A stretch of DNA of 64,000 bases, taken from Megaleporinus macrocephalus. Taxonomy: Eukaryota; Chordata; Actinopteri; Characiformes; Anostomidae. The notes under the pieces were generated by a model. It saw only the letters and a program-made list of their open reading frames with translations. It was not told the origin of the DNA and did no database searches. How positions within the stretch are numbered: position 1 is the first letter of the stretch; each line of letters begins with the position of its first letter. Made by a program: the position numbers and the translations under genes. This document shows, piece after piece, positions 12,447 to 25,094 of the stretch. The stretch spans positions 38,182,278 through 38,246,277 of the forward strand of contig CM038726.1 in assembly GCA_021613375.1 (NCBI GenBank). Reading direction: 5' to 3'.

Positions 12447-14424
12447 GGATAATAAGATGAAATAATGGAGATTCACTGGATGATAAGGTGAAGTAATGGA
12501 GGTTCATTGGATGATAAGGTGAAGTAATGGAGATTCACTGGATATTAAGGTGAAGTAATGGAGGTTCATTGGATGATAAGGTGAAGTAATGGAGGTTCAT
12601 TGGATGATAAGGTGAAGTAATGGAGGTTCACTGGATGATAAGGTGAAGTAATGGAGGTTCATTGGATGATAAGGTGAAGTAATGGAGATTCACTGGATAT
12701 TAAGGTGAAGTAATGGAGGTTCATTGGATGATACGGTGAAGTAATGGAGGTTCACTGGATGATAAGGTGAAGTAATGGAGGTTCATTGGATGATAAGGTG
12801 AAGTAATGGAGGTTCACTGGATGATAAGGTGAAGTAATGGAGGTTCATTGGATGATAAGGTGAAGTAATGGAGGTTCATTGGATGATAAGGTGAAGTAAT
12901 GGAGATTCACTGGATATTAAGGTGAAGTAATGGAGGTTCATTGGATGATAAGGTGAAGTAATGGAGGTTCATTGGATGATAAGGTGAAGTAATGGAGATT
13001 CACTGGATGATAAGGTGAAGTAATGGAGGTTCACTGGATGATAAGGTGAAGTAATGGAGATTCACTGGATGTTAAGGTGAAGTAATGGAGATTCACTGGA
13101 TATTAAGGTGAAGTAATGGAGGTTCACTGGTTTTTAAGGTGAAGTAATGGAGATTCACTGGATGATAAGGTGAAGTAATGGAGGTTCACTGGTTTTTAAG
13201 GTGAAGTAATGGAGATTCACTGGATGATAAGGTGAAGTAATGGAGGTTCACTGGATGTTAAGGTGAAGTAATGGAGGTTCACTGGTTTTTAAGGTGAAGT
13301 AATGGAGATTCACTGGATATTAAGGTGAAGTAATGGAGGTTCACTGGATATTAAGGTGAAGTAATGGAGGTTCACTGGATGTTAAGGTGAAGTAATGGAG
13401 GTTCACTGGTTTTTAAGGTGAAGTAATGGAGATTCACTGGATGATAAGGTGAAGTAATGGAGGTTCACTGGATGTTAAGGTGAAGTAATGGAGATTCACT
13501 GGATATTAAGGTGAAGTAATGGAGGTTCACTGGTTTTTAAGGTGAAGTAATGGAGATTCACTGGATGATAAGGTGAAGTAATGGAGGTTCACTGGATGAT
13601 AAGGTGAAGTAATGGAGATTCACTGGATAATAAGGTGAAGTAATGGAGAATCACTGGATGATAAAGTGAAGTAATGGAGGTTCACTGAATGATAAGGTGA
13701 AGTAATGGAGGTTCACTGGATGATAAGGTGAAGTAATGGAGGTTCACTGGATAATAAGGTGAAGTAATGGAGATTCACTGGATGATAAGGTGAAGTAATG
13801 GAGATTCACTGGTTGTTAAGGTGAAGTAATGGAGATTCACTGGATGATAAGGTGAAGTAATGGAGGTTCACTGGATAATAAGGTGAAGTAATGGAGGTTC
13901 ACTGGATAATAAGGTGAAGTAATGGAGGTTCACTGGATGATAAGGTGAAGTAATGGAGATTCACTGAATGATAAGGTGAAGTAATGGAGATTCACTGGAT
14001 GATAAGGTGAAGTAATGGAGATTCACTGGATGTTAAGGTGAAGTAATGGAGGTTCACTGGATAATAAGGTGAAGTAATGGAGGTTCACTGGATAATAAGG
14101 TGAAGTAATGGAGGTTCACTGGATAATAAGGTGAAGTAATGGAGATTCACTGAATGATAAGGTGAAGTAATGGAGATTCACTGGATGATAAGGTGAAGTA
14201 ATGGAGATTCACTGGATGTTAAGGTGAAGTAATGGAGGTTCACTGGATGATAAGATGAAGTAATGGAGATTCACTGGATGATAAGGTGAAGTAATGGAGA
14301 TTCACTGAATGATAAGGTGAAGTAATGGAGATTCACTGGATGATAAGGTGAAGTAATGGAGATTCACTGGATGTTAAGGTGAAGTAATGGAGGTTCACTG
14401 GGTGATAAGGTGAAGTAATGGAGA
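12447..14424. repeat. 31-bp minisatellite, ~64 copies
   Basis: Same unit as 524-2225. A sub-family with tggtttttaaggt occurs at 13120-13560, showing local amplification after the segmental duplication. Confidence 0.95.
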
Positions 14425-15472
14425 GGTGTGAGTACACGGACAACCCTTGACATGACACACCAAAGACCAGAGTTCTGCCCAAGTCCAGATCTAACCTGGG
14501 GCTATAACACACTGAATGTTAAGAAGGGTTTGGTCTTCAAGGCAGAGTTCAAACCCAGAATGTGTGGCTCAAGAAACTAACGTGCAACTAGTTGGGCTAC
14601 CAACCCTGTCCAGCAGGGCTACTGGAAGAGGGGTCAGCTAGAGGCTGGAGTAGAGTTCAAAGGGTCAGCAAGAAGCAGATCAACATAAAAGGAATAACTA
14701 AACTAGACCGAGGGGTTTAATGTTATTTAATTTGTTTAACTTGTGTACAGAGAACTGGGTCCAGAAACAAAAGCCCCACTGACCACCAGATTAATCACAG
14801 ACACCCTCACACGGCAGCCTGAGCTCAACACTGAGCCTCTGAGCAGCCTTTCAGTAGGAGAGTCACAGCTGGGACCAGTTGACTAATTACTGAAGAGCTG
14901 CTCTCTGTCTCCCTCTGGTGGTGAGCTGAGTGAGCTGACCCGTGACAGTGTTATTGTGGGCTCTTTGGTATTTACTGTAATGCTGCTGCTCCACTTTTCT
15001 GAGTTTGTACTGAATGTTCTAAACATTGAAGCTTCTGTGTTTTACTGATTGCTCTGTTGTGGGTATCATTGTTAATGACTTGAATCATTTGTGGAGATGC
15101 ATCACTACAAATGGAGATTATTAATCACTTCAAACTGAGAATTCTTTAAAGAAGAAATTATTTAGAAAAAGATCATATGGGATCTTATTCATCCTTTTAA
15201 GAGTCTTATATCATCGCCGTCCACAGAAAAACTCAATTTATCTCAATTTTGTCGATTATGTTACTTTATAATCTGAGAACAGCAGCTGTCGTTTACACTG
15301 TGTGGAGAATTTATGTTAAATGGACCAATAGAAATGCTCCAAAATAGCCTGGAAAGAAATCTGGTTCATCGATGTCCGAAGAAAAACATGCATCTTTAAA
15401 ATGGTAGCTTTACAGGAGAGACCAAAAACCTTCTTCACCTTCAATTCAAGTCAATGGAACCAGAAATGTTTC

Positions 15473-16931
15473 ACCACCGTACCAACCACTACACCACCTT
15501 ACTAACCACTACACCACCATACTGACCACTACACCACCATACTGACCACTACACCACCATAATAACCACTACACCACCATACTAACCACAACACCACCAT
15601 ACTAACCACTACACCACCTTACTAACAACTACACCACCATACTAACCACTACACCACCACACTAACCACTACACCACCATACTAACCACTACACCACCAT
15701 ACTAACCACTACACCACCTTACTAACCACTACACCACCATACTAACCACTACACCACCATACTAACCACTACACCACCACACTAACCACTACACCACCAT
15801 ACTAACCACTACACCACCATACTAACCACTACACCACCATACTAACCACTACACCACCATACTAACCACTACACCACCACACTAACCACTACACCACCAT
15901 ACTAACCACTACACCACCGTACTGACCACTACACCACCGTACTGACCACTACATCACCATACTGACCACTACACCACCATACTGACCACAACACCACCAT
16001 ACTGACCACTACACCACCTTACTAACAACTACACCACCATACTAACCACTACATCACCATACTAACCACTACACCACCATACTAACCACTACACCACTAT
16101 ACTAACCACTACACCACCATACTGACCACTACACCACCATCACTAACCACTACACCACCATACTACCACTACACCACCATACTGACCACTACACCACCAT
16201 ACTAACCACTACACCACCATACTGACCACTACACCACCGTACTAACCACTACACCACCATACTAACCACTACACCACCATACTAACCACTACAGCACCAT
16301 ACTAACCACTACACCACCATACTAACCACTACACCACCATACTGACAACTTACACCACCATACTAACCACTACACCACCATACTAACCCACTACACCACC
16401 TTACTAACCACTACACCACCATACTAACCACTACACCACCGTACTAACCACTACACCACCATACTAACCACTACACCACCATACTGACCACTACACCACC
16501 GTACTAACCACTACACCACCATACTAACCACTACACCACCATACTAACCACTACAGCACCATACTAACCACTACACCACCATACTAACCACTACACCACC
16601 ATACTGACCACTACACCACCATACTAACCACTACAGCACCATACTAACCACTACACCACCATACTAACCACTACACCACCGTACTAACCACTACCCCCAC
16701 CATACTAACCACTACACCACCGTACTAACCACTACACCACCGTACTAACCACTACACCACCGTACTAACCACTACACCACCATACTGACCACTACACCAC
16801 CATACTAACCACTACACCACCATACTAACACTACACCACCGTACTAACCACTACACCACCATACTAACCACTACACCACCGTACTAACCACTACACCACC
16901 ATACTAACCACTACACCACCATACTAACCAC
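15473..16931 (-). repeat. 20-bp minisatellite, ~73 copies
   Basis: Right copy of the 3271-4767 array, unit accactacaccaccatacta. Several units carry 1-bp indels (near 16140, 16345, 16386 and 16690) that break the 20-bp register. These are rarer in the left copy. Confidence 0.93.
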
Positions 16932-17070
16932 TTAACTTCAACACACTAAGCTTGCATAGCAGCAGCTAATGCTAACGTTAGCTGGTTTGTAACTACTGAG
17001 CAGATGTGTGATGAGACACCCAGTGAGTTCACGCTGCTCAGAAGTGAGAATGTGTCAAGGTCACTCTCAC

Positions 17071-17649
17071 GTACTAAGGAGAACCATGGTAATGCTGAGG
17101 GTCAGCAGAATGTCCACTTGCAGCTGCAGGTCTCATCTTGTACGTGAGGCTTCCAGTCAAAGACGGTTCATTTCAGGGTTTGTTGCAGATACATGTTCTA
17201 ATGTGTTTCTTTAACGTGATGCTGTATATTCTGTAGATTTCAATCAAACTTTTTGCAAGATTTTCTATAATAACTACATATACTAATAAGGATTAATAAT
17301 AACTAATTATAATAATAAGCCGTACAACAGAAGAGAACATATAGAAAAATGATAGTTCTAATTAAAAAAGCAGAAACTAAATTTCACTGGTCATATATCA
17401 TATATTCAATTAATTTACCACCATAATGACCGGGTATGTAATAATATTAATAGAATTTTTACCATGTCACAACTTCTCTTTCATTCCCAAAATAGTTACA
17501 TTAAGCAATAAGCAGAGGTCAGACCTTGACTGTATAACTGGGAAGGGGTTTGCTAATGCAGGAGTAAAATTTTCTTTTCTCTGAAAAAATCACAGTAATG
17601 TACGACATAAAATATAATAACAAATAAACAATTTTTATAAAATAATAAG
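17071..17649. other. Unique AT-rich spacer
   Basis: Nothing coding can be supported. A 68-codon open frame starting in the duplicated flank (17008) has no splice support or recognisable motif. Confidence 0.5.
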
Positions 17650-19620
17650 CTTGTAAGTGTGTAACATTGTAAGTTTACACTGTAAGTTACTAAAATGTAT
17701 ATACTGCAAGTATACAATATAAGTTGCTGTAAGTAATTGTAAGTACACGTTGTGAGTTACTGTGAGTGTACACTGCAAAGTACTGTAAGTATACACTGTA
17801 AGTTATTATAAGTATACACAGCAAATATAAAATATAATATATTGGTTACTGGGAGTATATTCTGTAAGTATACAATGTAAATATACACTGTAAGTTACTG
17901 TAAGTATACACTGCAAGTATACCCTGTAGTTTACTGTATGTATACATTGTAAGTTATTGTAAATATGCATTGCAAGTATACAAAGTTTACAGTGTAATTG
18001 TAAGCATAAACTAAGTTACTGTGAGTATACACTGTAACTGTACGCTGTAATTTTTTAGTGTAAGTAAAATTTCCTTTCCTCGGATAAAATCACAGTAATG
18101 TACGACCTCAAGTGGATTTATTACTTTCATGAAACAGCAGCCAACATAAAACACCTTAAGAAATAAATAATTTTACAAAATAATAGGTATTAGTAATAAT
18201 CAACATAAACAGGCAGCCCACTAAGAAATGTAGATCCTTTAGAGTATGGTACCACCCTAACAGCCATGGACTGCTGGATGAGGATGTTCGGTTACTGTAT
18301 ATTTCAGGTTATTTCATTAACATTTTGTCATATAATTATGAATATATGATAACAGCACTGCTTAAATGTAAAATCTTCAGTACTTTTAGTACCTAATTAC
18401 CATCTTACATAGTACCAATTCTATACTACCCCTCTTTCTATCTACATCTAAGTACATCTAAAACAATATCAGACTGTGTTCATTCATGAAATACAGATTA
18501 AAACTTGGTCAAATCTGTCATTGAAAGCATTTCTAAATGATCAAACATGCTGCTTTATATGTGACAATGTCCCCTGTATACTGTATATATACCTAATATT
18601 TATGTATAAAAATGTATACAATGTAAGTATACACTGACAGTTACTGTAAGTATATATTACAGGTATATAATGTAAGTATACACTGCAAGTATACACTGTA
18701 GGCTACTTCATGTATACATTGTAAGGTTGTAAATATACACAACATGCATACAATGTAAGTATACACTGTAAGTTACTGTAAGTATATACTGCAGGTATAC
18801 AATCTAGGTATACACTGCAAGTATACACTGCAGGTTACAGTATGTATATTCTGCAAGTATACCATGTAAGTATACACTGTAGGTTAATGTATGTATACAC
18901 TGTAAGTTATTGTAAATATACGCTGCAATATATACAATATATACAAGTTACTGTGAGTATACACTGTAAATATACACTGTAATTTACTGTACATAAACAG
19001 TGTAAGTATACACTGTAAATTATTACAAGTATAAACTGTAAGTTTACAGTGTAAATAACTGCAAGTATACACTGTAAGTTACTGTGAATATACACTGTAA
19101 ATATACTGTAATTTATTCTAAGTATACACTATAAGTTTACAGTGTAAATTATTGTAAGTATACACTGTAAATACACACTGTAAATATACTGTAAATTATT
19201 GTAAGTATACAATATAAGTTACTGTGAGTATATACTGTAAGTATAACTTATTGTAAGGATACACTGTAGGTTATGGTGAGTATACACTGTAAATATATAG
19301 TGTAAGTACATACTGTAAATTATTGTAAGTATACACTGTAGGTTATTGTGAGTATACACTGTAAATATATAGTGTAAGTATATACTGTAAATTATTGTAA
19401 GTATATACTGTAAATTATTGTAAGTATACACTGTAGGTTATGGTGAGTATACACTGTAAATATATAGTGTAAGTATACACTGTAGGTTATGGTGAGTATA
19501 CACTGTAAATATATAGTGTAAGTATACACTGTAGGTTATGGTGAGTATACACTGCAAATATATAGTGTAAATATATACTGTAAATTACTGTAAGTATACA
19601 CTAGAAGTTTGCAGTGTAAG
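17650..19620. repeat. Degenerate palindromic tandem tract (gtatacactgtaa)
   Basis: About 2 kb of irregular units of roughly 20-40 bp built from gtatacactgtaagttactgt. Gtatac is self-complementary and cagtgtaa/ttacagtg pairs recur, so single strands could form many short hairpins. The middle (18060-18560) is interrupted by unique sequence. The Tyr-rich minus-strand frames are spurious. Confidence 0.85.
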
Positions 19621-19779
19621 TTGAACTACCAGATCTGTGCTTGTTTTTTATTTTATTTTTCTTGTTTCTTTTTTTTTACTTTTGTAGTACAATGTAAACA
19701 ACATTACTTACATTTGTAGCAATATTTTTGGGCTATAGCATATCATTACACAAAGTAAACATATAACACCAATAAATGA

Positions 19780-22217
19780 ATGGATGCGAACTCACAAAAA
19801 ACAGAACAAGGTGAGAACCTACAGAACCTTTAACAGAATTAACATTACGCTCAATCTGACTTTCACTAACGAGCTGCTGGACGTTTCCTCTGTCCGTCTC
19901 TAACAGAGTCAGCGATGATCAGCAAGTTAAAGAAGATGCTGTTGGTCTTCAACACTCTGTTATTGATCGTCGTCCTGAGTGTGATAACAGTCTCCAGTAA
20001 GTCGTTTACCAGAGCTGATATAGAGGACGTGTATGTACCTACTACTACTAGCCTCTGTGGTGGTCCTGTGGGGGTCCTGATCATTAAAGAACAGAGTAAT
20101 AAAGTATACAGAGAATCAGATGAACTACAGTCTGTAAGTGGAGCTCCTGTATGGTCAGTGGATTGTAGAAACAAGTATAAGTATATACAGTCACTGCCCA
20201 ATGAAAAACAAGCATCTTCAAAATAAATAATGGACAAAAATGGAGATATTGTTTGTGAATTACAATTTTCATGCAATTCACAAACAATATTGTCTATTTC
20301 ACAATTAATGTAAGTGTATCAGATGATTTTTAAAGAATATAAATGTTTGTATTAAAGTCTATTTTTGTATAGAGGCTTATTTTACATATAGTCTATTATC
20401 AGTAATTCTCAGTCCTCTGTCTAAATCTCCTGGTACGACCACCAATCCAAGTTAAGGATGTTATTGGACTAATTGGTTGTTAGGACACTCTTGATCAATT
20501 GTGATCACAGCTGAAAAACATTCTACTAATAGGTGAGTATAAAAGGGAACAACATTCTAGGTTAGTTTAGTATCTGAAGATCAGCAGTTGATGGCTTGCT
20601 GACCGGCTCACAATGACCAGAAAGAAACAACTTTCTTTAGAGACCCGTCAGTCCATTGTTGTGTTAAGGAAGAAGATACTCCATTAAAACAAGAACATTT
20701 CACTGTGATCCCAAACTTTTGAGTGGTAGTGTAGATATGAATGAAGTTGTTTTCCTTTAAAAAGATTTTTTGTGATGTTTCAGCTGCAAAAAAACATTAA
20801 ACTGATGTAAACAAACCACAAAACCAACCAGATCCCGGCGCCCAGAACCCAAACATCTTCAAATGTTTGTATATTTAAATTACGAAATTTTCATGTGTTT
20901 TCTTGTGCTGACTAGAAAACCGCCGCCCTGGTGCCAAGTCTGTTGTACAGCGTCTAATGAAAGGGGTCTGCTTGCACTAGAATGCTTGAAGAGATACAAA
21001 CTGTATTTGTTATTTGTGTCATTTTTACAGGGCCGGGATTGGATGAGGAAAAGGAGGCGTGGCTTCTCTATCAGAATTCATTCTTCCTCTTCTGGGAGGA
21101 GAAGGGGAGCTGCTATGATGTGCAACGATTCTGCGAAGCAAAGGGACCCTTCATCAGACTGGCGGTCTTACAACGGAATACAAGGGTATATATTATATAT
21201 GCACAGTACATACATACATACATCAAACCCAGGCTGAGTATATATATATATGTACTCTCTGTCCAAAGATAAACATGTAAAGAATGTATTGAGGGAGTGG
21301 CTATATATATGAGCAGGAGCTGCATTCCAATTGGCTACGCTGAACATCCCTCCCATTCCACCACTACACTATATATATGTGTATACATATATAAAACCAT
21401 AAAGACACATTTCACGTAGACTTCCGTTTATTTAATGCACTACAGTCTACATACAGTAGCCTATTATTACTACAGTTTACATACAGTAGACTATTATTAC
21501 TACAGTCTACATACAGTAGACTATTATTACTACAGTCTACATACAGTAGCCTATTATTACTACAGTCTACATACAGTAGACTATTATTACTACAGTGTAC
21601 ATACAGTAGACCATTATTACTACAGTCTACATACAGTAGCCTATTATTACTACAGTCTACAGACAGTAGCCTGTTATTACTACAGTGTACATACAGTAGA
21701 CTATTATTACTACAGTCTACATACAGTAGCCTATTATTACTACAGTCTACAGACAGTAGCCTGTTATTACTACAGTCTACATACAGAAGCCTGTTATTAC
21801 TACAGTCTACATACAGTAGACTATTATTACTACAGTCTACACTGTACTCTACTCTAATCGCTGTCTGTCTGCAGGACTGGCTGGTTCGTGAGGCTAACGG
21901 AAGGGCGCTGCTGGTGGCGGAGGTGAGGAAGTGAAACTTCAGTTTACATCCTTCATGATTTAACAGTCAGTCCTGTAAACACTGTGTGTGGTTATCACTG
22001 CTGTGAGGTCTGTAGGTGAGCGCTGTCAGACTGATTAACTGACTGTGAATCTGTTCTCCAGCGTGAGAGATCACACTTCTGTGAACTCATCAGGGATCAC
22101 GTGCAAACTAAGGTGACTCCCATCCCTGGAGAAGAACAAGGCTGGATCTGTGAGCATCACCTGGACAGTTATCCTCCCAGACCACCTGCCGAATTTTGGT
22201 CAGCTGGACATAAATAA
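19780..22217 (+). CDS. Gene A: short CTLD-like type II membrane protein
   Basis: Modelled exons: 19780-19810 (tentative ATG exon), 19907-19996 (membrane segment, LLVFNTLLLIVVLSVI), 21031-21185, 21875-21922 and 22062-22217 (TAA). All phases agree (1,1,0,0), giving 159 residues. If the first exon is wrong, the ATG at 19915 gives 146. The extracellular part keeps a CTLD-like skeleton: W, FFLFW, SCYDVQRFC, then DWLVREANG, and a final GWICE. No EPN or WND calcium motif is seen. A short unique tail follows WICE. The neck exon found in B and C is decayed here (20784-20830), so the model skips it. Paralogy to B is clear in the membrane exon and its flanking introns. Function is unknown; a receptor-like surface protein is inferred. 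The last-intron acceptor and the gtatat donor at 21186 are the weaker signals. Confidence 0.65.
20060..20160. repeat. Segment shared with 36805-36905
   Basis: About 100 bp of gene A's first long intron (ggtcctgtgggggtcctgat through ctcctgtatggtcagtgga) recurs almost exactly at 36805-36905. There its last 45 bp have expanded into an array of ~23 units. Here only one unit is present. Confidence 0.85.
20520..20735 (+). mobile_element. Internally deleted Tc1-like element
   Basis: Contains agaaagaaacaactttcttt and acccgtcagtccattgttgt, typical of the start of Tc1-family transposase. It then jumps to the usual terminal sequence gatcccaaacttttgag and tggtagtgta. No transposase frame survives. Confidence 0.65.
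20784..20830 (+). pseudogene. Decayed neck exon of gene A
   Basis: Aligns with the 48-bp neck exons at 28202, 29166 and 45918: acceptor gtttcag, ctgcaa, then aacaaaccacaa. It has lost net sequence, reads an in-frame TAA after five codons in the family frame, and the donor GT is replaced by gatccc. Confidence 0.6.
21437..21846. repeat. 30-bp minisatellite in gene A intron, ~14 copies
   Basis: Unit tacagtctacatacagtaga plus ctattattac, 30 bp. The unit is a multiple of 3, so a 140-codon Tyr-rich frame stays open; this is an artefact. It ends 28 bp before the next coding exon, close to its acceptor. Confidence 0.93.
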
Positions 22218-22850
22218 TAAAATAATGTTTGATTTCTGCTTAATGTTCCTCTGGAATCTAAATTTAAGTTAAATTCACTCAATTCTCCAGATTTATTTAC
22301 AACTTTCTTCTCAGATTTCTGGATTTTAATGAATTTTTAAGAATCAGACAGAACATCTGCTTAGCTTTCTGAAGCTTTCACCAACAGCTTTAGGGAAATT
22401 TAGCTTAATCGTTCTTGATTTTTTTATTATATTTTATTATATTTAGATTATATTTAGAAGTATTTATAGGTCAATGTGTTCCTCACTCAAGTGCAGGTTC
22501 AGCTTGTGATCCATGAGAAAGATGACATTTCAATTTTCAAAAACTTTAAAACAATGTTTCTGTTTAAGTCATAACATAAAATAAAGGTCTGAAGTGCTCT
22601 TATCCTGAACTACCTGCAGAACTTTGATCAGCTAGGCCACATGGACCACCTGGAACATCTCACCCTTAACCTGATCAGATGGAGAAAATAATCATTCCAC
22701 ATAAAATATTGGGCATCAATAACTTTTGATTTCTGTTTAATATTCACTCTGTTTTCTGGGTTTATTTACAAATTTCTTCTCAAATTTCAGGAGTTTTACT
22801 GAAGATTTACTGAACTTTCCAGAATTAGATTAAACGTCTGTTTAGTTTAC
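22195..22850 (+). repeat. Tandem duplication of gene A 3' end and flank
   Basis: The 3' end at about 22165-22380 (acctgc..aa, ttgatttctg, aatgttc, gatttatttaca) recurs diverged at about 22608-22850. AATAAA lies at 22216-22221, overlapping the stop codon, and is a candidate poly(A) signal. Confidence 0.55.
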
Positions 22851-22855
22851 TGTGA

Positions 22856-23370
22856 GTGACTCTGAGTGACTCCTCCCCCTCTTTACTTATAAAAGACTCC
22901 ACCTCTCTAGATGACCCCTCCCCCTCTTTACTTATAAAAGACTCCACCTCTCTAGATGACCCCTCCCCTATTTACTTATAAAAGACTCCGCCTCTCTGGG
23001 TGACTCCTCCCCTCTTTACTTCTGAAAAACTCCACCTCTCTGGTTGACCCCTCCCCCTCTTCTGAAAGACTCCACCTCTCTGGTTGACCCCTCCCCCTCT
23101 TCTGAAAGACTCCACCTCTCTAGATGACCCCTCCCCCTCTTTACTTCTGAAAGACTCCACCTCTCTGGGTGACCCCTCCCCCTCTTTACTCCTGAAAGAC
23201 TCCACCTCTCTGGGTGACCCCTCCCCCTCTTTACTCCTGAAAGACTCCACCTCTCTGGGTGACCCCTCCCCCTCTTTACTTCTGAAAGACTCCACCTCTC
23301 TGGGTGACCCCTCCCCCTCTTTACTTCTGAAAGACTCCACCTCTCTGGGTGACCCCTCCCCCTCTTCTGA
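22856..23370. repeat. 45-bp CT-rich minisatellite, ~11 copies
   Basis: Unit gactccacctctctgggtga then cccctccccctctttacttctgaaa; some units lack the ttactt part. The strand bias is strong (pyrimidine-rich plus strand). Open frames on both strands come from the 45-bp unit. Confidence 0.92.
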
Positions 23371-23906
23371 AACAGTCTGAACGCTTGGACTGTTGTATTT
23401 ATACTATGCTCAGGTAAATACAGGGTTAAATGATTTGCACAGCGTCTCCAGTTTGACTGGTTACTGGCTGCAGTTCTTTCAACCTCCTTTCATGTTGAGT
23501 TACTTAGAAACTGTGGCCGGTTGACCAAAATAATGTATACGAGGACGTAGATGAGATAGCGGGGGGCTTCACGCTGCTGAGAGGTGTGAACACGTCGGCG
23601 TGCAGCTGCAGCTCTCGGACACTTTACACTCTGAGGCTCTGAGGCTGCTGCAGTTTTGCACGTTTCTTCACAGGAAGTCAAGTCAAACATCCAGTTCTAC
23701 CAGTTTAGAACACAGTTTTTACTGGGACAGCCTACAACTCCACTACCAGTCAGAAGATTTTAATCACTGCTAACAATATAAACACACTTAGAGATCAATA
23801 ATCTAATTTTAATATATAAATATACAGATTCTGTGTATAGAGAACACCGTATAGCACTACCTCATAAACAACTCATATTCAGAACACTATATACATAAAC
23901 ACAGCT
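23371..23906. other. Spacer between genes A and B
   Basis: No gene supported. 23560-23660 loosely resembles the right flank of the duplicated segment (gcttcacgctgctgagaggtg against gttcacgctgctcagaagtg). Confidence 0.4.
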
Positions 23907-24350
23907 ACTACAGCGACTCACTATCACCTCTACAGGTACAAAGTGATACTACAGCGACTCACTATCACCTCTACAGGTACAAAGTGGTACTACAGTGACT
24001 CACTATAACCTCTACAGGTACAAAGTGGTATTACAGTGACTCACTATCACCTCTTCATGTACAAAGTGGTACTACAGTGACTCACTATCACCTCTTCAGG
24101 TATAAAGTGGTACTACAGTGACTCACTATCACCTCTTCAGGTACAAAGTGGTATTACAGTGACTCACTATCACCTCTTCATGTACAAAGTGGTACTACAG
24201 TGACTCACTATCACCTCTTCAGGTACAAAGTGGTACTACAGTGACTCACTATCACCTCTTCAGGTACAAAGTGGTATTACAGTGACTCACTATCACCTCT
24301 TCAGGTACAAAGTGGTACTACAGTGAATAACTATCATCTGTTCAGGTACA
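23907..24350. repeat. 41-bp minisatellite, ~11 copies
   Basis: Unit actacagtgactcactatca then cctcttcaggtacaaagtggt, 41 bp, upstream of gene B. Confidence 0.93.
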
Positions 24351-24885
24351 TCAGACCACAGAGGATGGGCATAGTTGGTTCTGTTTGGAGTGACTGAGAA
24401 CAATAAATAGTGTTTGTATGGTGCAGCAGTGAGTCCGGCAGGTCTGGCCTTTACAGCAAAACTAAAAAGGGAAAGCCAGAAGTTAACCACAACATGAGTA
24501 CGCCCTGAGATGTTAGCGCCCCTCCAACTCCACCGTCCACTGTTTAGTGCCCTGTTTAGTTGAATTCAAACTAACATGGAAATAAACCAGTCTAGATAGA
24601 GTGACCTTTACATTGGCGTATGTGCAGACAGTACATGTCTATATTTTAGTGCAGCACAGTGAGTGTGATGATACAGTGTATCAAGAACACTATGAATAAG
24701 GGACAGATCTGGGTTTTAATTGCTACAAATGGCTGATCAAGTCCAGATTAGAACCACTATGAGAATGTCTGGTCTCGTGATAACCACAAATTAACCAAAC
24801 AAAAGTTTTCCACAGTCATCAACACACTGGTCTGAAACTAATGGTGTTTCAATTATAGCCCACAGCTTTCTTCTTTTAATGTGCA

Positions 24886-24960
24886 AACCACACTGATTCA
24901 CACTGGTCGATGAAATGAAACCTGAAAAGCAGAACTGTAGAGGAACTGCTCCTCGTTCTG
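24886..24960 (+). promoter_or_regulatory. Conserved 5' block of gene B
   Basis: The block aaaccacac, attcacactgg and gaaacctgaaaagcagaact followed by gtagaggaa is conserved at 38196-38256 upstream of gene C. It lies ~140-200 bp before gene B's start codon, so it probably marks promoter or 5' UTR. No clear TATA box was seen. Confidence 0.45.
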
Positions 24961-25094
24961 TCTCTCCAGACTCAGCAGGACACAGTACAGCACACAGTGG
25001 AGATCCAGCCCTGCAGTGTACGTATACTTACCTCACTCAGCACTGCAGTCTGGATCAGCTGTTAACAGGCCGGTGGAACGTGTGTTCTGTGTAG

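Larger units (their letters stand above)
11920..17070. repeat. Segmental duplication, right copy
   Basis: Second copy of the segment at 1-4905, same orientation. It differs mainly in array copy number (about 64 against 55 units of 31 bp). The left edge is at ctctagtggtcaatcacgga (11920). This copy adds ggtttttaaggt variants in its 31-bp array (13120-13430) that are absent from the left copy. Confidence 0.92.
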
